Source: Protopterus annectens
Taxonomy: Eukaryota > Chordata > Ceratodontiformes > Protopteridae
DNA: 64,000 nucleotides
NCBI RefSeq assembly: GCF_019279795.1
Contig: NC_056749.1
Span: 570,124,585-570,188,584, forward strand
Direction of reading: 5' to 3'
A program made the translations under genes and the position numbers. The notes beneath the pieces are model-generated. The model was not told where the DNA came from. It was given only the letters and a program-made list of their open reading frames with translations, and made no database searches. Positions 56,050 to 64,000 of the stretch are shown piece after piece (positions within the stretch are counted from its first letter, which is position 1; each line of letters starts with the position of its first letter).

Positions 56050-58065
56050 ACTACATAGTAAATAAAGGCCGTGAGTGGAATACTATGCTAAAACCCACAC
56101 CTTCAACTAGTAATCTCTCCACTGCCTCCTGTTTTTCTCCTGTACCTACCTCCAACATACAAAAACTCTTAACTAAACTTAAGCCCACCAAATTAGCAGC
56201 AGACAACCTCCCAAGTGAATACATACAAATCGCAGATGATGCTCTGGCCTACCCAGTATCCATCTTGATTAACTGATCTCGGTCAGAAAGTTGCGTTCCC
56301 ACACTGTGGAAAGTATCACATATAATTCCCCTCCACAAAGGCAGCCCCCTCCACAGAACTAACCAATTACCACCCCATAGCTATTCTCTCTCCACTCTCC
56401 AAAATACTAGAGAGATGCATACATTCTCAGGTCTCAGAATACCTCCTTACTAACAACCTCCTTTTCAATACTCAGCATGGTTTCTGACCAAACCATAGCA
56501 CCACCACTGCCTTACTCTCCTTTACTAACACTATCCTTCAGCATAAAAACAATGTCTATCTCTCTTCTGCTACTTTCCTAGACCTATCTAAAGCATTTGA
56601 GATGGTCCCACACAAACAACTCATCTCTGTCCTCAATAACCTATCCTTCTCTCAATCATTCACCAACTGGTTTCAGAGTTACCTGTCTGACCGCCAACAA
56701 TCCGTTGTATGGCAGAATGACATCTCCCCAACTACCTGTCTCCATAGGGGTTCCCCAAGGATCCATCCTTGAAACCCTACTCTTCTCCGTTTTCACCAAT
56801 AATCTAGCCTCTGCCACCAAATATGGCACACTCATACAATACGCAGATGACTCAGCCATCATCTGCTCAGCCCAGTCCCTACCCAAATTGCAAAATGTCA
56901 CACAGGAAGCCTTTTCCTCTGTTGAAACTTGGTTATCCGATGCCCAATTAATACTCAATCCATACAAAACTAAACTACTCCTCTTCCAATCCACCAAACA
57001 TACTCAAAACAACTCTCACTTTAACATCACAGCAAAAGACACCACTACTATATACCCAACTGAACACACCAAATTGCTAGGAGTGGAAACAGACAAACTA
57101 AAATTTGACATTCACATATCCATGACCATAAAAAAAGTCCACAAAAAACTAGAAGCGTTATACAGAAATAAGCAACTTCTCACCAAAGCACCAAAGATTT
57201 CAATAGCAAATTCCCACCTTATCTCCACCCTACTTTATGCCTCCCCAATATATACCAACCTAAGGCAATGCAATCTAAACAAGCTAGAGACCTGCTACAA
57301 CAAAATCGCCAAATTCACCACAGGAGGATCCTACCGTAGACACCACTGTCTCTCACTTGCTGAACTGGGCTGGCTTGAACTCCCTCACCTCCTTCAATGG
57401 TATCAACTCTCACTCGCCCACAAACTAATAAACCATCCACTAAATGTCCCATCCCTCCAGAATCTACTCCAACTATCGCATCACCCAACCATTAAGATCC
57501 AGCAACAAAAATCACTTGCAGATCACTAAAGCCAATAACTCTGTTGGTTAAGCACTATTCTCTTGCGCCATAGCCAAATTATGGAACTTCCTCCCATCCA
57601 CAATTACCTCCGTACCATCATGCATCCACTTCAAAACTTTACTAAAAGTGTACCTAAAAACATGCTGGCTATGCCATTGCAACTCCCACTCTAATATCAC
57701 CCACCCCAACCATCTACTACCTTTCTTTCCACCCCTATAACTACCTTGATTATAACAAGCTCAGATGCTTATAAGCCTAGTACTTATTATACAGCAGAAA
57801 CTTCTTATTGTAACAATTGTTAATGTCTGTTATGTACTTCACAGGTAAAGATTCTAGTTGTCTACTGATGTACTATGTTCTTCATCTGTAAATATGTTCG
57901 TAATTAATTGCTATGTTAAATTGTTAATCGCTATGTAATCCAATGTAACTACTGTCTGTTTATTTTAGCTGTGGAGCTTTTCTCCTCGGGCCTCTGCTGA
58001 AAATGGACCTACGTCCAGTCGGACACTCCCAGTCAACAGATGTAAATAAATAAATAAATACAATA
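56050..58065 (+). pseudogene. Non-LTR retrotransposon family B: RT and 3' tail, 5'-truncated
   Basis: A LINE different from the CR1-like family. RT blocks in order: LKPTKLAADNLPSEYIQIAD (about 56180-56240), SHIIPLHKGSPL (about 56310), FLDLSKAFEMVPHKQL (about 56575-56620), VSIGVPQGSILETLLFSVF (56727-56790), then LIQYADDSAIICS (about 56835, with both catalytic Asp) and KLLGVETDKLKFDIH. The main frame continues open to 57529 with LETCYNKIAKFTTGGSYRR and LGWLELPHLLQWYQ. Stops near 56275, 56370 and 56490 and a shift near 56595 break the N-terminal part. No endonuclease is present. The tail is GAGCTTTTCTCCTCGGGCC, TGAAAATGG and (AAAT)n. CR1/Jockey-group affinity (Rex1 or L2-like) is a guess. Confidence 0.85.
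58020..58064 (+). repeat. Family B tail with (AAAT)n end
   Basis: ACTCCCAGTCAACAGATGT then AAATAAATAAATAAAT. This is the 3' recognition end of the LINE, shared with 32540-32872 and, inverted, with 58248-58340. Confidence 0.8.
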
Positions 58066-58247
58066 AAACCCACTATGCTTCAGTGCAACCCGATGAAGCA
58101 GCTGATATCACAAAGCAATCCCGTAGGAGGTAAGCAACTGCAAATTAAGATCTGCAAACTTTGTTGCGTAAAATAATGGCTTCTTTTACAGGCAACATAA
58201 GGAAAACTTTTGAAATGTCTTGTGAAACAAACCTTTGCAGTCCAGAA

Positions 58248-58780
58248 GCATTTTATTTATTTATTTACATTTGTTAACCAGCATAGTACACATAAACTAG
58301 AGCCCAGTTTCTGCAGAGGCCCTGAGAGAAAAGCCAAGAGTAATTAGAAAATAATTTTGCAGCAGACATAATTTACAACAAAAGTTTAAAGATTGGATCA
58401 CTAATAAAAATAAAAATGAATGTTCAAACAGCTAGGTAAGTAATAAGTAAAAGAAAATGGTAAAACATTGCAAAATTATTTATGCACAAAAATGATATGC
58501 ATAAAATGAGATAAAAGCTAGGTAAGGTAGAATGACACAAATAGAAAGAATAAAAGGAATGGAGCTGTGGCAAGCTACAATTTGGTAGATCAGTGAATAT
58601 GCGAGGCAGAGATAAATAGAGGGAGAACAGTATGTGGGGATTCAGAGTATGATGGGGTGGGTGAAGGTAGGCAGCAAAATAATTACGAGGTTGGTGTAGA
58701 TAGGCGGTAGTGTGATTATATGGGCAAGTGCTAGCATAGCCAGCTGGAGTTTTGTAAAGAATGATATATCCTTTGAATAT
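58248..58780 (-). repeat. LINE family B 3' end, inverted copy
   Basis: Starts ATTTATTTATTTACATTTGT. The complement then reads GGGCTC, GGGCCTCTG and GGCTTTTCTCTCAGGGCC, the family B tail, about 180 bases beyond the end of the 56050-58065 copy and on the opposite strand. The remaining part is untranslated sequence ending near 58780. No RT motif is visible. Confidence 0.65.
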
Positions 58781-58879
58781 CAAACTGATTTATACAAGAT
58801 GCTTCTGCTAGAAATGTATTAGAAATGTATGTCATTTGTATATTAAATCGATTTTGTACAGATGCTTGCGCTGAAAATA

Positions 58880-60265
58880 TAATTTGCGAGCTTTGCTTGT
58901 GTTGAAATGCATCAACAGAGCACCCTGCTGAAATGAAGAGAAATGTACATGTACATGTATTATTGCAGCTGAATTAAATGTATATGTTTGAACAGAGGAT
59001 ACTGGCACAGCAGAGGTTAACTTTAAGAAAATTAAGGGAAATGTAAATGAGCTGTTAAACCATTAAAAGGCACTCCACTGTGCTGAATAGAACCAGAGAT
59101 GCTGCGTCTGGGTAACAGCCTTTGTCCATTAGCTCAGTGAAAAGAGGGGAGGCTCCAGGCACTGCCATAAACATTTGGATGTGTATTGCAGCCATCTGCG
59201 CTAAGGTCATGTCCCAGCTTCAAAGGGGAATACTGTGAGTACCTAGAGTCAGGTGACCAGAAGAGGTCATTCTGTCAGCCCTCTTGGAAATTATATTTTA
59301 GATATTACAAGGAGAAATCTCAGAGTACTGAATATTCTGTTTGGGAAGCCTGACTAGAAAGACCCTCACACACAGCATCTTGCCTTGCAGTAGTAAGTAA
59401 CTCAACTAGGGAACAGTAATTCTCTTAGATTCAGTCAGGAATATAGTGAAATTTAGTTTAGATATTGTTTTCTTTATTTGTAAGAGTTTGCCCATCAATG
59501 TTCTTTTAAATATTTCCTGTGATTTGAACTCTGTGGTTTACTGTGAATATATATATATTCAGTATTTTCATGTACTTTTATTATTTATTAAATATATTTA
59601 TAACTTTTATTGTGGCTGGTCCTTGTAGAAAGTATCTAACCTTGGAGAGTGCTTACATTTATTTGGTGACACTGTGTGAGCAACTCCAGAAGGCCTAGCC
59701 ATCTTGGTGAACTACTACCATTTGTAGTAGTATTAATATTACACAGTATAATTGGACACCCTTTGTCAAGAGTATTATAGTACTAACTGGTGGCAGTGAT
59801 AACTACCTTATACTCTGGGCAACGTCAGTAGAGAGGGTAATCTGTGCCAGCCTTTCTAAGGCGTGTGTGTGAAAATGAAATCTTAAATTGTGTTTATCAG
59901 CTACTTGGACAGGGTCATGAACTGGGTTTACATAGAGGGTGCTGGAGGACTTGGCTTGGACACTCAGCTGAGGACCTAACCCTACAGTTTTACCAGTGGT
60001 GAGTCTTACTGGGGACCTGGTGAGAGACAGATAAAGAGACATCCAGACCCCGGGTTAAGTGTGCTCCCCGTATGCTCTTAAGAGAAATTATACTTGAAGC
60101 AGAGAGGTCTGCATCTGGAAATAATGTGTGTATCCATTTGTATTCCAAGTGCACATCCCTCTCCAGTGTTAGTGGTGAGGACTCAGGCTCCTTGATTATT
60201 GGCCCAGTGTGAGGACAACACATATTGGTGGCCATCACATATTGGTAGCAGTGGTGGGCATCACA
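58880..60265 (+). repeat. Dispersed repeat R1, copy 2 (LTR-like candidate)
   Basis: Same-orientation homologue of 15753-16930, slightly longer. After the shared part it continues to ATTGGTAGCAGTGGTGGGCATCACAGG near 60240, where TTGGTAGCAGTGG resembles the primer-binding stretch that follows the 5' LTR in some vertebrate LTR elements. If so, the LTR would end near 60240 and untranslated leader would follow. No gag or pol frame is found after it, so a solo or truncated LTR is the best guess and a non-LTR origin remains possible. Confidence 0.6.
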
Positions 60266-60267
60266 GG

Positions 60268-60665
60268 TGTAAAGAGCTGTGGAAGATCTGGGGGACAGCC
60301 TACATCAGGTACATGAGCAAAATCAGTTACCGGATAAATAGGTTTGTAGTTTTTCTATAAATCTGTGATGATTGGGGTCGTGTGATTTGTGGTGAGAATT
60401 GGGTGGCTTGGGTTCCACAAGTTTGTTATACAGACAGTCATCATAGTGGTGGTTAGAAGCATAAACTTTTAAGATACTTAGATTCACAGACTGGAGATTT
60501 CTTAATGGAGTTCTTCCATTATTCGGTCAACACCTTACACTGGCAACACGTCTGGACCACATAATATGCCAAGTTTTAGCACAACTCAATGTAGCTTACA
60601 TGTGTTCTAACCCACTCATCTAGAAAGCTCACACCAAGCCAAATGGTACTGCCTAAAGGTTGAAT
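60268..60665. other. No gene recognised
   Basis: No motif. If R1 is an LTR, this would be decayed leader sequence. Bounded on the right by palindrome element B. Confidence 0.4.
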
Positions 60666-60667
60666 AC

Positions 60668-61385
60668 TATAGCAATAACCCATGCCTGGGTGTGGGTAAT
60701 GCTAAATTTACCCATGGTTGGCGTGGTTTGGTCCCGTGAAGCCGAGGGACCAAACAAAGCCAACCGTGGGTAAATTAGCATTACCCACACCCAGAAGTGG
60801 TTATTGCTATTATATATGACATTATTTAAGAAAAGAAACTGTTACTTTTCTTAAATAATGGCATAGTATAATGCCTGTTTACTGCCCTTCCGCAGATGTC
60901 TGGCATCCGGCAGTTCTGATGTACTGCGCCTGCGCAGTACATCAGAGTTGAGCAAAAGCAACAGAAAGCAAGATCTCCGTTGCTTTTTTTGTGTCTTGCT
61001 ATGTTAAATGAGTTTAACATAGCGAGACAATTAAAATAAAACGGACATCTCCGTTGCTTATTTTAAAACTGTCTCGCTATGTTAAACTTATTTAACATAG
61101 CGAGACATAAAAACGGAGATCTTGCTTTCTCCGTTGCTTTTAAACACTGTCTCGCTATGTTAAATGGGTTTAACATGGCGAACAGCTTTAAAATAAGCAC
61201 GGAGATCTCCGTTGCTTATTTTAAAGCTGTCTCATGTTAAACCCATTTAACATAGCGACAATGTTAAAACGAGTTATACTAATGGAAAAAAGTCCGGGCG
61301 ACCGGACCTTTTTCCATTAGTATAACTCGATTTACAACGGGCACGCTGGCCAATCAGCGTGCACGTTTTGGGGGGGTCATGGTAT
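60668..61385 (-). mobile_element. Palindrome-array element, copy B
   Basis: 718 bases, inverted relative to copy A. Hairpins with exact positions: a terminal palindrome with arms 60669-60735 and 60746-60809 (contains TGTGGGTAATGCTAAATTTA); CATTATTTAAGAAAAG (60820-60835) with 60845-60860; TCTGATGTACTGCGC (60915-60929) with 60932-60946, perfect; an array with GTCTCGCTATGTTAAA-type palindromes starting 60993, 61071, 61149 and 61229 (period 78-80), alternating with CGGAGATCTCCG-type palindromes; GAGTTATACTAATGGAAAAA (from 61271) with its complement ending 61328; and GCACGCTG (61341-61348) with 61355-61362. Ends TATAGCAATAACC and, complemented, TATACCATGACCC are similar, so they could be short terminal inverted repeats. 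Non-coding. Confidence 0.9.
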
Positions 61386-61389
61386 AATA

Positions 61390-61930
61390 CCTATTATCCC
61401 TTAACCTTAACTAGCCCTGAAGAACATCAATGCTCCACACTGCAAAGGGACAAACGATTGTTAATAATGGCAGGAATAACACTTTTTTTGTTAAAATGCA
61501 GAATATTCATGCTATTACACCTCATTTTTTGGTCCGTCATCAGCTCTTAAACTTGGACAGGGAAATGCAAATTATTTGTTCAGGTCAAATGTAAATAAAA
61601 CTATTACCTTTGGTGAGACTAACAATTCATTAAAATATAGGAGAAAGGGTTTTCTGTAAGTTTCCTGAGGACTCATGGATCTTCTTGCCAAAAAAAGTTG
61701 ATAAAAATTACTGATTTCAAGAAATTCAAACAAAAATGACTAAAAGACCTATGCAACAAATACAAGGACACATGTTTTAATAAAGATAAAAACTGAAAGC
61801 AGTATATACAAGCTTAATTGACAGACTAGAAATCTTTCTCTACTGCTGTTAAACACAAGTTTAATTGATCAAATGCGTATAATCAAAAGCATTTCATTCC
61901 AGTGTTAATGTAATAATTTCATTCAATAAA
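61390..61930. other. No gene recognised
   Basis: AT-rich, with short frames and no motif on either strand. Confidence 0.45.
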
Positions 61931-61934
61931 TTCA

Positions 61935-62560
61935 CTTTGGATAAATATACCCTCCAAAATAAACAAACTAAAGTCAATTTTTGGTGCACAGAGAAAGGTC
62001 TCAAACTAAATGCCAAGAAATGCACTATTATCCTCTTCAGTAAGTGGAAGCGCTCTGCATCCTACTGCACTAAAAACAGCCTTTTGCTATATGAAACCGT
62101 GATCATGGATCTGAGCTCATTGGTTGATATCTTCTCCTTTCACAATCATGTGGCAATCACAGTTAGGAAATCCTTATACATTTTGCAATCAACTGTCAAG
62201 GGCATTTCTTCTAAAACTAAGGAAGGAATTGTCCCCTCTTTATTCAACCCTAGTTAGATGTATTACTGAACATAATGCACCCTTTCGCATGAATATGGCT
62301 TGACAGATTAGAAAACTCGAATAACCACAAAGGTTTCTAACAAAAATTATCTCAGATCTCAAAAATCTTAGGTACCAGAAGAGAATGGAGTCCTTATCCT
62401 TGTACTAATGTTGTACAGGCTCCAAACAGTAGACCTCTGCCTAGCTTACCATGCCCTTTGAGACCCAGTTGTTTTTGAACCTCCTTTTCCTTGTTAATTC
62501 AAACTATGCTGCCAGCAACTTAACTAGAGATCTAAACGGTCATCAAAAAATAAAGTAAAC
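61935..62560 (+). pseudogene. CR1-like ORF2 3' relic
   Basis: The frame 61937-62257 reads GLKLNAKKCTIILFSKWKRS, then FSFHNHVAITVRKSLYILQS and KGISSKTKEGIVPSLFNPS. These match GLKLNAKKCIVIPFGKKHV, FDNHITTTVRKFFYVAHL and KGFSSRKKEVIVPLYLSLI in the 4-8 kb copy. It begins just after the FADD block, so it is 5'-truncated, and it decays after about 62260. Short matches to the C-terminal region continue to about 62540. The characteristic 3' tail is not seen. Confidence 0.85.
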
Positions 62561-62564
62561 CACT

Positions 62565-63235
62565 CCGGTGACACAGAGGAATAAAACCTGACTATAGCCC
62601 AAGTGACCTGGGTTCATTTAGTAGCTTGTGAAACTGAAGGAGAGGCAGGGAAGGGATGGCCATGCCTGTCCTGGGTAGGAGGGTGATCATTGATATGCTC
62701 CCTAAGGGAGGCATGGTTCAAAGATCAGAGTTGCCATTAGATGCAATCAATAAGTGGGGGGGGGGGGGTCAGGGAAAGAACAAAAAAAAAAAATAAGACA
62801 GCAACCTCAGGATGCCCTTAGGATCCACGACAGACGCTCTGCAGCACAGCGTCCAAATATTAAACCTTTAACCATGGCAGAATTTAAAATCTCATTTTTT
62901 ACATACTCTAAGTGGTTGTCAGAATGCAGCCAAGTAAACCTTCTTAAAAAAGTACCAGTGGCCATAGCCCAGGACTAAGTATCAACAAAATGATAAGCAC
63001 ACAGCAAACAATGAATAATGACCTGCACAACAGAAGAAACTTGACCTGCACAACAGAAGAAACTTGAGTTATTTAAAGCAGAGTTTTCTTCACAAGAAGA
63101 AATTGTAGATAAAACATTCCTCATACTTTCACAATATGTCAGAATAAACTAACATATGTGCCTGACAATTTAAAATTCTGAAATACAAAATTGCAGAAGA
63201 ATATACTTTTTACCATACCTACCCATAATTTTTCC
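62565..63235. other. No gene recognised; possible diverged retroposon
   Basis: GTGACCTGGGTTCATTTAG near 62610 resembles a tRNA box B, but box A is poor and no known SINE body follows. A G run (62755-62768) and an A run (62782-62792) are present. A 19-base direct duplication, GACCTGCACAACAGAAGAA, lies near 63020-63060. Confidence 0.35.
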
Positions 63236-63237
63236 AT

Positions 63238-63432
63238 ACTTATTAGACATGTCGTGGGTGGATTGGACACACTAAATTGGCCCTAGGTGTGAGTGTGTGC
63301 ATGTGTATGCCTTCTATGGAAGGTTGGGCACTGGGCTGGCAACTCGACACTGTAAAACTCCACTACCAATCATGAGCGGACAGATGATCCACTGTGGCGA
63401 CCCCTAACTGGGAAAAGCCAAAAGAAGAAGAT
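63238..63432 (+). mobile_element. S2-related repeat, copy 4 (different 5' part)
   Basis: Shares the S2 body and tail (GGAAGGTTGGGCACTGGGC, CTGTGGCGACCCCTAACTGG, GAAAAGCCAAAAGA). Its 5' part reads ACTAAATTGGCCCTAGGTG and GAGTGTGTGCATG, which is typical of V-SINE/L2-type repeats of fishes and absent in the other copies. It ends with AAGAAG repeats. It may be a LINE 3' end rather than a SINE, which would make it a candidate source of the S2 tail. Confidence 0.7.
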
Positions 63433-63439
63433 TAGAATT

Positions 63440-64000
63440 AGCAGGATTGGAAAGAACTAACTGCTTAGTTGCTGAGGAGTCAACTAAGGTTATAGCTGCT
63501 GGGTCAGGTTTGGGAATAGTGTATAAAAATTTAAAAGACTGGGGAAATGTATACATCCTATCCACATTTTAAGGAAAGCTGGCTGACTATCAGGAAAATT
63601 GTTGGCAGTAATACACACATCCTCTAAATCAGACAGGATGGAAGGAATAAGTGTTATAGAAGGATTTTCCTGAACCTACAACTCATTATTTTCAGAGGGA
63701 CTGAGAAATTGCAGTGTTCTCAAACTGAAAACATCAGCACGATCTAGCAATACTCTCAGAGAAAAAGAAACCCCTCATGGAGAATTACAAAGACAGTTCT
63801 CATCAGAGTCTCAATCAGAAATCTAAGGACAAAACACTGAATCTGTCCTGCCGTGTGGAAGCCCATGGCTGGCTTCAATACCAAAGTCTTTTCATCATAC
63901 CCCAGCCAGTGAACATCCACACAGGCCAACATCTGGACATAAAAGGGGTCTCAGCCAGTGTCATTTTCAGGTCTTTCTTATCTCCATTTGGTGGAGCACG
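63440..64000 (-). pseudogene. Possible DIRS gag relic
   Basis: Minus-strand reading near 63650-63540 gives PSILSDLEDVCITANNFPDS, which resembles PPVLGILEDVYSEACFNPDS of the DIRS gag at 28.5-29.6 kb. Sequence to its right, in gag-upstream position, gives serine-rich acidic frames as expected but no clear motif. It continues out of the window. The call rests on one block, so it is moderate at best. Confidence 0.4.

Noticed and set aside
54277..61385. CRISPR-like array, suggested by evenly spaced palindromes
   Set aside because: The spacers are themselves palindromic and repeated, there are no cas genes and the surroundings are vertebrate mobile elements. A hairpin-array transposon fits better.

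Overview
The window looks like intergenic or intronic DNA from a vertebrate with a large, transposon-rich genome. The mix of repeats is CR1-like LINEs, L1-like and restriction-like-endonuclease (RLE) LINE relics, DIRS retrotransposons with a tyrosine recombinase, a Tc1/mariner transposon, tRNA-derived SINEs with a V-SINE/L2-like tail, and many AT and CA microsatellites. This fits a lungfish or large-genome amphibian best; the lineage is inferred, since no host gene, rRNA or functional tRNA was recognised. Almost every long reading frame belongs to a decayed mobile element.

Layout. 0-9 kb: an old minus-strand DIRS relic (200-2230 and 8165-8990) is split by a near full-length CR1-like LINE (ORF1 and ORF2 at 4.0-7.9 kb). 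A SINE at 50-192 ends in the same 3' tail as that LINE. 9-12.6 kb: AT-rich, mostly unrecognised. 12.6-15 kb: a minus-strand CR1 fragment abuts a second DIRS-type RT relic. 15.75-16.9 kb: an LTR-like dispersed repeat, repeated at 58.9-60.3 kb. 20.5-23 kb: an L1-like relic carrying a SINE. 24.75-30.26 kb: the best-preserved element, a complete DIRS with terminal inverted repeats, an internal complementary region, and gag, RT, RNase H, methyltransferase-like and tyrosine recombinase regions, all broken by frameshifts. 31.8-32.9 kb: a SINE with clear target duplications and a LINE tail. 33.7-37.7 kb: a CR1 relic split by a dead Tc1 element lying in a microsatellite. 39.4-42.0 kb: three foldback elements that share one loop module. 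42.7-45.5 kb: an RLE-type LINE relic carrying two SINE insertions. 49.1-51.6 kb: an inverted-repeat-bounded element with a smaller hairpin element nested in one terminal repeat. 51.6-53.1 kb: three hairpin repeats. 54.3-55.1 and 60.7-61.4 kb: two oppositely oriented copies of an element made almost entirely of palindromes. 55.4-60.3 kb: LINE relics and the second LTR-like repeat. 61.9-64 kb: a CR1 relic, a SINE and a DIRS gag relic.

The genes do not form a pathway. They record successive insertions. The strongest candidates for something undescribed are the palindrome-array element (54277-55118 and 60668-61385) and the foldback elements that share a loop module at 39.4-42.0 kb. All family assignments come from reading translations and repeats by eye; no database search was possible.
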